Counted from the first letter of the stretch, positions 17,508 to 26,821 are shown. The stretch: DNA of 64,000 nt from Umezawaea tangerina (GCF_003002815.1 NZ_PVTF01000003.1:724703-788702); one strand, 5' to 3'. Program-made: numbers and translations. The notes: generated by a model not told the origin, from the letters alone.

Positions 17508-18131
17508 CTACTCCCCGCCGGGGAGCAGGTGCGCGATCCGACCGACGAAGGCCACCACCCGTTCCGGCGTGAAGTGGGCGGAGTCGGTCAGCACCAACCG
17601 CCCCGCCATCTCGCCCAGGGCGAGCATCGCGTGGCCGAGCAGTTCGGGGTCGACGTCGGCCGGGCCGCCGCGGGTCTGGAGACCGAGCGCCGCCAACGCC
17701 TCCACCTGCGCCAGCAACCCCGCGCGGACCTCCTCCACCCGCGCCCGGAACTCGCGGGGCGTCCCGTCGGGCGGCATCAGCACCAGCCGCCACCGCTCCG
17801 GCGCCTCCAGCACCGCGCGGACGAACACCTCGACGGCGTGGGCGAAGGCGTCCTCCGGTCCGCGTTCGGCGAAGTCGACGGGCAGCGCCGCCAGCACCTG
17901 CTCGGTGGCCCGCTCCGCCTCGCGCGCCAGCAGGGCGTCGACCACCTCGGCCCGGTTCGCGAACTGCTCGTAGAGCACCGGCTTCGTCACCCCGGCCTCG
18001 CGGGCGACCGCCTCCATGGTCAACACCCCGAACCCGTCGCCGATCAGCCGCAGCGCACCGTCGAGCAGCTGGTCCCTGCGCTGTTCGGGTGGCAGGCGGG
18101 CGGCGTACTTGCGACGTGTTGTGCGCACCAC
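17508..18131 (-). CDS. TetR family transcriptional regulator
   Basis: A 207-residue one-component repressor. The N-terminal HTH reads EQRRDQLLDGALRLIGDGFG, then MEAVAREAGVTKPVLYEQFANRAEVVDALL, with the recognition helix near residues 45-55. The remaining ~150 residues form the ligand-binding domain. It is divergent from the three-gene operon at 18198-21576, and three CTACG/CGTAG palindromes lie between them, so it probably represses both itself and that operon. The ligand is likely hydrophobic, judging by the lipid-type enzymes it would control. Confidence 0.9.
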   Translation of the reverse strand: MVRTTRRKYAARLPPEQRRDQLLDGALRLIGDGFGVLTMEAVAREAGVTKPVLYEQFANRAEVVDALLAREAERATEQVLAALPVDFAERGPEDAFAHAVEVFVRAVLEAPERWRLVLMPPDGTPREFRARVEEVRAGLLAQVEALAALGLQTRGGPADVDPELLGHAMLALGEMAGRLVLTDSAHFTPERVVAFVGRIAHLLPGGE

Positions 18132-18140
18132 ACCATATTG

Positions 18141-18179
18141 CTACGGTGGCGTAGCTTTCACAAAGCTACGCAGGCGTAG
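18141..18179. promoter_or_regulatory. Multi-palindrome TetR operator
   Basis: Two CTACG-N4-CGTAG palindromes (18141-18154 and 18166-18179) flank a perfect 10-bp inverted repeat, GCGTAGCTTT and AAAGCTACGC (18149-18158, 18162-18171). All lie in the 66-bp divergent gap. The overlapping arrangement fits two TetR dimers binding side by side and blocking both promoters. Confidence 0.8.
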
Positions 18180-18197
18180 TAATTGCCGGAGGTCGCG

Positions 18198-19052
18198 ATG
18201 GAGCCCGACAACCTCGTGCTGCAACCGAGGGACGTGCACTTCGACTGGACCGCGCTGCCGATGCACTGGGTGCCGGAGGAACCGGTCACGACGCACGTGA
18301 TGAACGTGCTGCACCTGCTGCTCCCGGCGGGGGAGCGGTGGTTCGTGCGCACGTTCCGGCAGGCCGTCCCGCTGATCACCGACGACGACCTGCGCGAGGA
18401 CGTGCTGGGCTTCATCGGGCAGGAGGCGACGCACGCCGAGGCGCACGGCGGGGTGCTGGACCACCTGCTGGCGAAGGGCCTCGACCCGCGGCCGTTCACC
18501 GACCGGGTGGAGTGGGTGTTCGACCGCGTCCTGGGGGACCGGCCGGGGCTGACCGCCGGGCAGCAGCGGGAGCAGCTGGTCGAGCGGATCGCGATCGTCG
18601 CGGCGGTCGAGCACTTCACGGCGTACCTCGGCGACTGGATGCTCAACGCGACGGCGTTCGACCGCGCGGGCGCCGACCCGACGATGCTGGACCTGCTGCG
18701 CTGGCACGCCGCCGAGGAGGTCGAGCACCGGAGCGTGGCGTTCGACCTGATGCGCCACCTCGACCGCCGCTACACCCGCCGCGCCCGCGCGATGCTGCTC
18801 AGCGCGCCACCTCTGCTGCACCTGTGGGTCCAGGGCGCCCGGTTCCTGATGGCGGCCGACCCGGACGCCGGACGGCTGGCGCTGCGGGACTTCCGCCGCG
18901 CGGGCCGCCGCGGCCTGCTGCCGACCGGGTACGACCTGACCCGCGCGTTCCTGCGCTACTTCCACCGCGGCTACCACCCGAAGCAGGAGGGCTCGACCAG
19001 CCAGGCCGTCGCGTACCTGGCCACGTCTCCCGCCGCGCGGGACGCGCACTGA
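18198..19052 (+). CDS. Predicted metal-dependent hydrolase (PF10118 family)
   Basis: A 284-residue helical protein. The pattern FIGQEATHAEAHGG (about 72-85), AAVEHFTAYLGDW (about 135) and WHAAEEVEHRSVAFD (about 172-186) gives repeated E-x-x-H ligands like those of ferritin-like di-iron proteins and matches the 'metal-dependent hydrolase' family PF10118. A ferritin-like oxidase or hydroxylase role with the downstream 2Fe-2S reductase as electron donor is plausible. GGAGG lies 5 nt upstream of the ATG. It shares its last base with the next start (TGATG). Confidence 0.85.
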   Translation: MEPDNLVLQPRDVHFDWTALPMHWVPEEPVTTHVMNVLHLLLPAGERWFVRTFRQAVPLITDDDLREDVLGFIGQEATHAEAHGGVLDHLLAKGLDPRPFTDRVEWVFDRVLGDRPGLTAGQQREQLVERIAIVAAVEHFTAYLGDWMLNATAFDRAGADPTMLDLLRWHAAEEVEHRSVAFDLMRHLDRRYTRRARAMLLSAPPLLHLWVQGARFLMAADPDAGRLALRDFRRAGRRGLLPTGYDLTRAFLRYFHRGYHPKQEGSTSQAVAYLATSPAARDAH

Positions 19053-19957
19053 TGGACCGCTTCCTGCGCGGTCTGGCCCGGTTCACCGACGGCTACCTGA
19101 AGGTGTTGCCGCTGCTGGGGAAGGCCGTGCCCGACCGGCCGAACGCCCCGCTGGTGCTGGAGGTCGCGCGCCGGACGAGGGTCGCGCCGGACGTGGTCGC
19201 GCTCCGGCTCGTCGGGGACGGCCCGCTGCCCGCGTGGCAACCGGGCTGCCACCTCGACCTGCACCTGCCCTCCGGGCTGCGCAGGCAGTACTCCCTGTGC
19301 GGCGACCCCGCCGACCGCGACGGCTACCGGATCGCCGTGCGCCGCGTCGGCGCGGGCTCGGCCGAGGTCCACGACCTGCCGACGGGAACCCGGATCACCG
19401 TCCGCGGGCCGCGCAACGCCTTCCCGTTCGTCGCCGGAGGTCCGGTGCTGTTCGTCGCGGGCGGCATCGGCATCACGGCGATCCTGCCGATGGTCCAGGC
19501 GTCCCGGCGCGACGGCCTGGACTGGCGGCTGGTCTACGTCGGCCGGGCGCGCGCGATGCCGTTCCTGGACGAGCTGCCGGACGACCGGGTCGAGGTGCGG
19601 ACCGGCAGGTCGGCGGACCTGCTCCGCGACGCCCACCCCGAGGGCGCGGTCTACTGCTGCGGCCCGCCGTCCATGCTGGACGCGGTCCGGCGCGACTTCG
19701 CCTCGGCACGGCTGCACTTCGAGCGGTTCTCACCACCGCCCGTCGTGGACGGACGGCCGTTCTCCCTCGAACTGCGCCGCAGCGGCGTGGTGCTGCCCGT
19801 GCCCGCCGACCGGTCCGCGCTCGACGTGCTCAAGGACCTCCGCCCGGACGTCCCCTACTCGTGCCGCCAGGGGTTCTGCGGCACCTGCGAGGTGGGCGGC
19901 GTCCGGGTCTGCGTGCAACGCCCGACCGGTGACCGACTCGTGCTGGAGGACCTGTGA
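19052..19957 (+). CDS. VanB/PDR-type oxidoreductase (FMN, NADH, 2Fe-2S)
   Basis: A 301-residue reductase of the phthalate dioxygenase reductase family. The FAD/FMN domain is about 20-125 (with RQYSLCGDP), the NAD-binding domain about 125-215 (VLFVAGGIGITAILPM and CCGPPSMLDAV) and a plant-type ferredoxin about 225-301, with cluster ligands in SCRQGFCGTCEVGG and the later VCVQ. It passes electrons from NAD(P)H to a partner oxygenase, most likely the PF10118 protein immediately upstream. It ends with a GTGA overlap into the next gene. Confidence 0.92.
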   Translation: MDRFLRGLARFTDGYLKVLPLLGKAVPDRPNAPLVLEVARRTRVAPDVVALRLVGDGPLPAWQPGCHLDLHLPSGLRRQYSLCGDPADRDGYRIAVRRVGAGSAEVHDLPTGTRITVRGPRNAFPFVAGGPVLFVAGGIGITAILPMVQASRRDGLDWRLVYVGRARAMPFLDELPDDRVEVRTGRSADLLRDAHPEGAVYCCGPPSMLDAVRRDFASARLHFERFSPPPVVDGRPFSLELRRSGVVLPVPADRSALDVLKDLRPDVPYSCRQGFCGTCEVGGVRVCVQRPTGDRLVLEDL

Positions 19958-21576
19958 ACGTGCTGTCCGGTGACGTGCGCCTGGCGGTCCAGGTGCAGGG
20001 CGACCCGACCGCGCCCACCGTCGTGCTCGTGCACGGCTACCCCGACACGCACGCCGTGTGGGACGACGTGGTCCCGTTGCTGGTCAAGGACTTCCGCGTC
20101 GTCACCTACGACGTGCGCGGCGCGGGCGCCTCCGACCGGCCGCGCGGGCGGGACGCCTACCGGCTGGAACTCCTGAAGCAGGACCTGTTCGCCGTCGTCG
20201 ACGCGGTCAGCCCGGACCGCCCGGTGCACCTCGTCGCGCACGACTGGGGCTCGATCCAGTCCTGGGAGGCCGTCACCGAACCGGGCGCGCGCATCGCGTC
20301 GTTCACCTCGATCTCCGGGCCCTGCCTCGACCACATGGGCCACTGGCTGCGGTCCCGGCCGTCGGTCGCGCACCTGCGGCAGCTCCTGCGGTCCTGGTAC
20401 GTCCTCGCCTTCCACCTGCCGGTGCTCGCCCCGCTGGTGTGGAAGCTGGGGCTGGCCCGCCGCTGGGGCAACGTGCTGCGCAGGGCCGAGGGCGTCACGC
20501 GGAGCCCCGCGCGGACCCTCAAGGCCGACGCCGTCCAGGGGATCGCCCTCTACCGCGCCAACGTCCTGCCCCGCTTCAAGGCACCGCGCCCCCGCCGCAC
20601 CGACATCCCGGTCCAGGTCGTCCAACCCCTGCGCGACGCCTACGTCGACACCACCCCGTTGGACCTGGAGCGCTGGGTCACCACGCTGCGCCGCCGCACC
20701 CTGGCCTGCGGCCACTGGGCACCGCTGACCCACCCCGCGGCCGTGGCGCGCATGGTCGCCGAGTTCGTCCACGACACGTCCCCGAGGCGCGAGCTGGTCG
20801 TCGTCACCGGCGGCGGCAGCGGGATCGGCCGTGCCACCGCGCTGGCGTTCGCCAGGCAGGGCGCGCTGGTCGTGGTGTCCGATGTGGACATGGTCAAGGC
20901 GCAGGAGACGGCGGCGATGGTCGGCGGGCACGCCTACCGGGTCGACGTGTCCGACGGGCGGGCGATGCGCGCGTGGGCCGAGGAGGTCGCCGCGGCGCAC
21001 GGCGTCCCGGACGTGCTGGTGAACAACGCGGGCGTCGGGCACTCCGGCTCGTTCCTCAGCACGTCCACCGAGCAGTGGCGGCGCGTCCTGGACGTGAACC
21101 TCTGGGGCGTCGTCAACGGCTGCCGCGCGTTCGGCGAGCTGATGGTGGACCGCGCCGAGGGCGGCCACGTCGTGAACCTCTCCTCGGCCGCCGCCTACCT
21201 GCCGTCGAAGGTGCTCTCCGCCTACGCCACCAGCAAGGCCGCCGTGTTCATGCTCTCCGACTGCCTGCGCGCCGAGCTCGCCCCCGCGGGCATCGGCGTC
21301 TCGACGATCTGCCCCGGTGTGGTGAAGACCGACATCACCGCCACCACCACGTTCTCCGGCGTCGGCGAGGAGGAACAGGCCTGCAAGCAGGCCCGTTCGT
21401 CGCGGCTGTACGCACTGCGCGGCTTCGGCCCCGACCGCGTGGCCGCCGAGATCGTCCACGCGGTCCGCACCGGCAAGGCGGTCGTGCCCGTGACGGTGGA
21501 GGCCAAAGCGGCCCGCCTGCTGAGCCGGGCCGCACCCTCCGCGCTGCGCGCGATCGCGAAGCTGGACGTGCTCTAG
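19954..21576 (+). CDS. EphD-like alpha/beta hydrolase-SDR fusion
   Basis: A 540-residue two-domain protein. Residues 1-275 are an epoxide-hydrolase-type alpha/beta hydrolase: VVLVHGYPD oxyanion motif, nucleophile Asp in AHDWGS (about 92), and a C-terminal His in CGHWAPL. Residues 280-540 are a short-chain dehydrogenase: VVVTGGGSGIGRATALAF for NAD(P) binding, VNNAGVG, and the Ser-Tyr-Lys triad in NLSSAAAYLPSKVLSAYATSK. The same fusion occurs as EphD in mycobacteria, where it has been linked to modified mycolic acids. It is the last gene of the TetR-controlled operon. Its TAG shares CTAG with the stop of the convergent M1 peptidase. Confidence 0.9.
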   Translation: MNVLSGDVRLAVQVQGDPTAPTVVLVHGYPDTHAVWDDVVPLLVKDFRVVTYDVRGAGASDRPRGRDAYRLELLKQDLFAVVDAVSPDRPVHLVAHDWGSIQSWEAVTEPGARIASFTSISGPCLDHMGHWLRSRPSVAHLRQLLRSWYVLAFHLPVLAPLVWKLGLARRWGNVLRRAEGVTRSPARTLKADAVQGIALYRANVLPRFKAPRPRRTDIPVQVVQPLRDAYVDTTPLDLERWVTTLRRRTLACGHWAPLTHPAAVARMVAEFVHDTSPRRELVVVTGGGSGIGRATALAFARQGALVVVSDVDMVKAQETAAMVGGHAYRVDVSDGRAMRAWAEEVAAAHGVPDVLVNNAGVGHSGSFLSTSTEQWRRVLDVNLWGVVNGCRAFGELMVDRAEGGHVVNLSSAAAYLPSKVLSAYATSKAAVFMLSDCLRAELAPAGIGVSTICPGVVKTDITATTTFSGVGEEEQACKQARSSRLYALRGFGPDRVAAEIVHAVRTGKAVVPVTVEAKAARLLSRAAPSALRAIAKLDVL

Positions 21577-22850
21577 GGCAGCTTCCCGGTGTACAGCCAG
21601 GACTGGAAGAACGCCGCCAGCGGGCGGGCCGTGTGCCGCTGGGCGACCGCGATGAACTGGTCCGTGGTGGCGGTGCGGTGCCGGTAGGTGTGCGTCCACT
21701 CGCGCAGCGCCGAGAAGAACGCCGCGTCGCCCAGCACGGTCCGCAGGGTGTGCAGGGTGAGCGCGCCGCGCTTGTACACGCGGTCGTCGAACATGTCGTC
21801 GACCCCCGGGTCGCCGATGCGGATGTTCTGGCCCTGCCGCAGCAGCGCGACCCTGGTCCTGGTCGCGATGGCGGACGCGGTGGCGCCGCCGGACTCCTCC
21901 GACCACAGCCACTCGGCGTACGCGGCGAACCCCTCGTTGAGCCAGATGTCGCGCCAGTCGGCCAGCCCGACGCTGTTGCCGAACCACTGGTGCGCCAGCT
22001 CGTGCGCGACCAGCCGTTCGAAGCCGCGCTTGCCGTCGACGTGGTTGGCACCGAACACCGACACGCCCTGCGCCTCGATCGGCACCTCCAGGTCGTCGTC
22101 GGTGACCACGACCGAGTACTGGCCGAACGGGTAGGGCCCGAACAGCCGCTCGAACAGCTCCACCATGGCGGGCTGGCGGCCGAAGTCGTGGGCGAACTTC
22201 GCGACCAGCCTGGAGGGCACGGCGGCGGGCTGGCCGTCGGTGAGCTCCAGCTCCTCGTACTGTCCTATCTGGACGGTCGCGAGGTAGGTGGCCATCGGTA
22301 CGTCCTGCTCGTACACCCACGTCGTGGTGCTGCCGCCGACCTTGCCGTCGACCAGGACCCCGTTGGCCACCACGGTGTAGGGCGACGGCGCCGTGACGGT
22401 GATCCGGTAGGTCGCCTTCTCCCGCACGGTGTCGTTGCACGGGAACCACGACGGCGCGCCGATCGGCTGGCTGGCCACGATCGCGCCGTCGGCCAGCTGG
22501 TCCCAGCCGAGGTCGCCCCACGCCCGCGTGCGGATCGGCCGCGGTGTGCCGACGTAGCGCACCTCCACGGTGAACCGCGTGCCCGCCGCGATGGGCCTGG
22601 CCGCCCGCACCCGCAGCTTGCCGCCGCCGTGGGTGAAGCGGACCGGCCTGCCCTCGACGAGCACCCGGTCGACCTTGAACGTGCCGAGGTCCAGCACGAG
22701 GCCGGTCAACGCCACGCCCGCGACGACGGTGAGCCGCGCGCGCCCGGACAGCCGGGCGGCGATCGGCTTGTAGTCGAGGTCGAGGTCGTAGTGTGCTACC
22801 CGGTACCCCGCGTTCCCGTGCGCTGGGAGGTAGGAGTCCTTCAGCGCCAT
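21573..22850 (-). CDS. M1 family zinc metallopeptidase (short form)
   Basis: A 425-residue aminopeptidase-like protein. The zinc site is HELAHQWFG (His283, Glu284, His287) with the third ligand Glu about 306 in WLNEGFAAYAEW. The usual GAMEN exopeptidase motif is replaced by VPIEAQGV, so specificity may differ. It is half the length of full M1 enzymes and lacks a signal peptide. Its ATG lies 10 nt inside the 3' end of the Pls/PosA synthetase gene, so the two are coupled. Zinc aminopeptidases that degrade epsilon-poly-lysine are known in producers of that polymer, which makes a trimming or self-protection role attractive but unproven. Confidence 0.88.
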   Translation of the reverse strand: MALKDSYLPAHGNAGYRVAHYDLDLDYKPIAARLSGRARLTVVAGVALTGLVLDLGTFKVDRVLVEGRPVRFTHGGGKLRVRAARPIAAGTRFTVEVRYVGTPRPIRTRAWGDLGWDQLADGAIVASQPIGAPSWFPCNDTVREKATYRITVTAPSPYTVVANGVLVDGKVGGSTTTWVYEQDVPMATYLATVQIGQYEELELTDGQPAAVPSRLVAKFAHDFGRQPAMVELFERLFGPYPFGQYSVVVTDDDLEVPIEAQGVSVFGANHVDGKRGFERLVAHELAHQWFGNSVGLADWRDIWLNEGFAAYAEWLWSEESGGATASAIATRTRVALLRQGQNIRIGDPGVDDMFDDRVYKRGALTLHTLRTVLGDAAFFSALREWTHTYRHRTATTDQFIAVAQRHTARPLAAFFQSWLYTGKLP

Positions 22851-25800
22851 GCCGAGATCGGGTTTCCGAGCCAGCGGGTGCCCGACGGCACGTCCTCGCC
22901 GCGCATCACCAAGGATGCGGGGCCCACCGTCGTGTGCGCGCCGATCGTCGAGCCCGGCAGCACGATCCCGTGCGGCCCGAGCGTCGCGCCCGCGCAGAGC
23001 GTCACCTGGTCCATGCGCAAGATCCGATCATGGAACAGGTGCGTCTGCACCACGCACCCCCGGTTCACCGTTGCCCCTTGGTCCAAACGGACCAGGTCGG
23101 CCTCCGGCAACCAGTAGGTCTCGCACCACACCCCGCGCCCGACCCTGGCGCCCATCGCGCGCTGCCAGAGCGCCATCAGCGGCGTGCCCGAGACCGAGCC
23201 CACCAGCCACGGCACGGCCAGGACCTCGACGAACGTGTCCGCCAGCTCGTTGCGCCAGACGAACGCGCTCCACAGCGGGTACTCCCGCGCGCGGAACTTC
23301 CCGACCAGCGACCACTTCGCCACCACGGCCACCGCGCACGCCACGACGCCCGCGGTGAGCAGCAGCACACCACCACCGAGCGCGGCGGCCCAGAAGCCGT
23401 TCGCGGCCAGGAACTCGAAGCCCGCCAGGGCCAGCACGGCCAGTGCGAGCGACGCCATCACGGGCACGATCCGGCACAGCTCCACCAGCGCCCGCGCGAC
23501 CACCAGCCGCCGCGGCGGGGCGAACGTGCGGCTGTCGTCGCCGGCCTCGACCGTGCGCGGCAGCTTGATCGGCGGCATCCCGAGGTAGGAGCTGCCCGCC
23601 TTGGCGCGCTTCGGCGTGGAGGACAGGACGCCGACCAAGCCGCGGTTCGGCACCGAACGGCCGGGCGCGGTCATGCCGGAGTTGCCGAGGAACGCGCGCT
23701 TGCCGATGCGGGCCGCGGCGATCCGCAGCCAGCCGCCGCCCAGTTCGTAGGAGGCGACCATGGTGTCGTCGGCCAGGAACGCGCCGTCGCCGACCGTGGT
23801 CATCTTCGGCAGCGCCACGACCGTCGAGGCCTCGACGTGACGACCGACCTTCATGCCGAGCGCGCGCAGCCACACCGGCGTGAACAGGCTGGCGTACAAC
23901 GGGAACAGGCCGCCGCGCGCCATGTTCATCAGGCGTTCGGTGGTCCACGCCTGCCAGGCGATCCGGCCGTGCACCGGGTGGTAGCCCTCGCGCAGGCCGA
24001 TGCTGAGCAGCCGCACCGACACCAGCACGACCAGCGCGTAGGACGCCATCCACGCGAGCGTCGCGACCGGCACGGTCAGCAGCGCGGTGCCCAGCGCGTC
24101 GGCGGGACCGGTGGTGGAGCTGAGGAAGTAGCCGACCAGCAGCAGCGCGGGCAGCGCCGTGACGGCCGACAGGGCGGACAGGCCGAACGAGGTCACGCCG
24201 TAGGCGAGCGACCAGCGGCGGGACCGCGGCGGCCGGGCCTTGGGCCAGCGGTGCGACGACCGGCCGTCCTTCATCGCGGGCACGCCGGACCAGCGCTGGC
24301 CGGTCGGCACCGAGCCGACCACACCGGAGCCGGGGGCGATCTCGGCGCGCTTGCCGATGCGCGCGCCGGGGAACAGGGTGCTGCGCGCGCCGACCGCGGC
24401 GCCCGCGCCGACCCGGATCTTGCCGATGTGCAGGCGGTCGCCGTCCAGCCAGTGCCCGGACAGGTCGACCTCGGGCTCGATGGCGCTGTTCTTGCCGAGC
24501 TTCAGCATGCCCGTGACCGGTGGCAGCGAGTGCAGGTCCACGCCGGGCGCGACCTTCGCGCCGAGGGCCCGCGCGTAGTGCGTGACCCACGAGCCCGCGA
24601 GGTTCGTCGCACCGCTCAGCTCCGCGAGCCGTTCGGCGGCCCACAGCCGCGTGTGGACGCTCCCGCCGCGCGGGTACGTGCCGGGGCGGACGTCGCGCAG
24701 CAGCAGCCGGGCACCGCCGGCGGCGATGGCGAGCCGTCCGGGCGGGCTGATCACCAGCGCCCAGCCGACCGCGACCCACGCCCACGAGATCGTCGGGGCC
24801 CAGGTGTAGGTGCCGGTCAGCGCCAACACGTTGTTGATCGCGGCCAGCGCGACCGTCCACCGCAGGCCGACCAGCGTGAACAGCGGGACCATCAGCAGGG
24901 TCTGGAGCGCTTGCGTCGAGCGGGGCGTCGGCGCGACCTCGCGCACGGACGCGGTCTCGGCGGCGTACTCGTCCAGCCGCGCGGCCAGCGCGCCGAGCGC
25001 GGGGTAGGAGTAGATGTCGCTGACCGAGCAGCTGGGGAAGCGGGCGCGGATCAGCGACACGAGCTGCGCACCCGCGAGGCTGCCGCCGCCGCTGGCGAAG
25101 AAGTCGTCGGCCGGGCTCGTCGCGGGGGAGCCGAGCAGCTGCCCCCACAGGTCCGCCAGCCACGCCTGCGTGCCGTGCATCCGCACGACCGGGCCTGCGG
25201 CGTCCAGTGACGGCAGTGGCCACGGCAGGGCGTCGCGGTCGACCTTGCCGGACGTCTTGGTCGGCAGCGTGTCCACGACGGCCAGCAACGGCACCAAGGC
25301 GGCGGGCAGCGCGGCCCGCAGGCGTTCCACGGCGTCCGCTTGGTCGAACTCGTCACTGACGACGTACCCCACGAGCAGCTGCGTGCCCGCCTTGTTCGTG
25401 CGCACGGCCGCGGCGGCGCCGGCGACGTTCGGCAGCGCCTGGAGCGCCGCGTCCACCTCGCCCAGCTCGATCCGGCGGCCGCCCAGCTTGATCTGCTCGT
25501 CCGCGCGGCCCAGGAACAGCAGGCCCTCGGCCTCGGCGCGGACCAGGTCGCCGCTGCGGTAGGCGCGGTCCCAGCCCAGCGCGGGCAGCGGCGCGTACTT
25601 CTCGGCGTCCTTGACCGGGTCGAGGTAGCGGGCCAGGCCGACGCCGCCGATGACCAGCTGGCCGGTCCCGCCCATCGGCACGACCTCGCCCCGCTCGTCC
25701 ACGACGGCCAGCTCCCAGCCGTCCAGCGGCAGCCCGATGCGCACGGGCCCCTCGCCGGTCAGCCGGGCCGCGCACGCCACCACGGTCGCCTCGGTGGGCC

Positions 25801-26713
25801 CGTAGGTGTTCCACACCTCGCGCCCCTCCACGGCCAGCCGCTCGGCCAGCTCGGGCGGGCACGCCTCGCCGCCGAAGATCAGCAGCCGCACGTCGTCCAG
25901 CGCCTCGGTCGGCCACAGCGCGGCCAGCGTCGGCACCGTGGACACCACGGTGATCTCCTGCTCGACCAGCCACGGCCCCAGGTCCATGCCGGTGCGCACC
26001 AGCGAGCGCGGCGCGGGCACCAGGCACGCGCCGTGCCGCCAGGCGAGCCACATCTCCTCGCACGAGGCGTCGAACGCGACCGACAACCCGGCCAGCACCC
26101 GGTCGTCCGGGCCGATCGGGTCGTCGGCCAGGAACAGCCGCGCCTCGGCGTCCACGAACGCGGCCGCCGCCCGGTGCGTCACGGCGACGCCCTTGGGCCT
26201 GCCGGTCGACCCGGAGGTGAAGATGACCCACGCGTCGTCGTCCGGGTCGGGCTCCCCGACCAGGCCCAGCGGCGTGCCGCGCAGCACCAGCTCGCGGTCC
26301 GCGCCGAGCACCGCGCACACGTCCGCCTCGGTGAACACGACGTCCGCGCGCTCGTCCGGGTCCTCCGCGTCAACCGGCACGTACGCCGCGCCCGCGGCCA
26401 GCACCGCGAGGATCGACACGTACAGGTCGACCGTGCCCGACGGCACCCGCACGCCGACCTTGTCGCCGAGGCCGATGCCGTCCGCGGCGAGCTTCTGGCG
26501 CAGCTCGTCCACGGCGGCCAGCAGGCCGCGGTAGGTCAGCGCGGTGGTGCCGTCGTCCAGCGCGAACGCTTGCGGGTGCGTGCGCGCGGTCTCCGCGAGC
26601 ACGTCGACCAGCGTCCGCTCGGGCGCGGCCGGGGCCACGTCGAACAGCGCGGGCACAGCGGTGGGAACGAGCTCTTCCTGCACAACGGTCACAGGATCGG
26701 GCCAAACGAGCAC
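22841..26713 (-). CDS. Pls/PosA-family non-ribosomal peptide synthetase
   Basis: A 1290-residue membrane synthetase. Adenylation domain, about 25-510: VIFTSGSTGRPKGVAVTH (A3), NTYGPTEATV (A5), YRSGDLV (A7), ADEQIKLGGRRIELGEV (A8) and KTSGKVDRD (A10). Carrier domain about 520-590 with phosphopantetheine Ser545 in FFASGGGSLAG. The C-terminal ~700 residues have six hydrophobic helices between soluble left-handed-helix-like blocks, the terminal domain seen in poly-lysine synthetase and relatives. No condensation or thioesterase domain is present. By alignment with GrsA the pocket reads DAESIGTVVK, near the lysine code DAESIGSVCK. GTG 26713 is chosen with GGAGGA 12 nt upstream. Confidence 0.9.
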   Translation of the reverse strand: MLVWPDPVTVVQEELVPTAVPALFDVAPAAPERTLVDVLAETARTHPQAFALDDGTTALTYRGLLAAVDELRQKLAADGIGLGDKVGVRVPSGTVDLYVSILAVLAAGAAYVPVDAEDPDERADVVFTEADVCAVLGADRELVLRGTPLGLVGEPDPDDDAWVIFTSGSTGRPKGVAVTHRAAAAFVDAEARLFLADDPIGPDDRVLAGLSVAFDASCEEMWLAWRHGACLVPAPRSLVRTGMDLGPWLVEQEITVVSTVPTLAALWPTEALDDVRLLIFGGEACPPELAERLAVEGREVWNTYGPTEATVVACAARLTGEGPVRIGLPLDGWELAVVDERGEVVPMGGTGQLVIGGVGLARYLDPVKDAEKYAPLPALGWDRAYRSGDLVRAEAEGLLFLGRADEQIKLGGRRIELGEVDAALQALPNVAGAAAAVRTNKAGTQLLVGYVVSDEFDQADAVERLRAALPAALVPLLAVVDTLPTKTSGKVDRDALPWPLPSLDAAGPVVRMHGTQAWLADLWGQLLGSPATSPADDFFASGGGSLAGAQLVSLIRARFPSCSVSDIYSYPALGALAARLDEYAAETASVREVAPTPRSTQALQTLLMVPLFTLVGLRWTVALAAINNVLALTGTYTWAPTISWAWVAVGWALVISPPGRLAIAAGGARLLLRDVRPGTYPRGGSVHTRLWAAERLAELSGATNLAGSWVTHYARALGAKVAPGVDLHSLPPVTGMLKLGKNSAIEPEVDLSGHWLDGDRLHIGKIRVGAGAAVGARSTLFPGARIGKRAEIAPGSGVVGSVPTGQRWSGVPAMKDGRSSHRWPKARPPRSRRWSLAYGVTSFGLSALSAVTALPALLLVGYFLSSTTGPADALGTALLTVPVATLAWMASYALVVLVSVRLLSIGLREGYHPVHGRIAWQAWTTERLMNMARGGLFPLYASLFTPVWLRALGMKVGRHVEASTVVALPKMTTVGDGAFLADDTMVASYELGGGWLRIAAARIGKRAFLGNSGMTAPGRSVPNRGLVGVLSSTPKRAKAGSSYLGMPPIKLPRTVEAGDDSRTFAPPRRLVVARALVELCRIVPVMASLALAVLALAGFEFLAANGFWAAALGGGVLLLTAGVVACAVAVVAKWSLVGKFRAREYPLWSAFVWRNELADTFVEVLAVPWLVGSVSGTPLMALWQRAMGARVGRGVWCETYWLPEADLVRLDQGATVNRGCVVQTHLFHDRILRMDQVTLCAGATLGPHGIVLPGSTIGAHTTVGPASLVMRGEDVPSGTRWLGNPISAWR

Positions 26714-26821
26714 GGGCGCACGTCATCCTCCGGGATGGGTGGGGGAGCTGCTCCGCACCCGGTGGACGACCGGCCAGGCAGCTGTCGGGCGGCCGCAGTG
26801 CCAGCCCTTCGACCTGCGACT

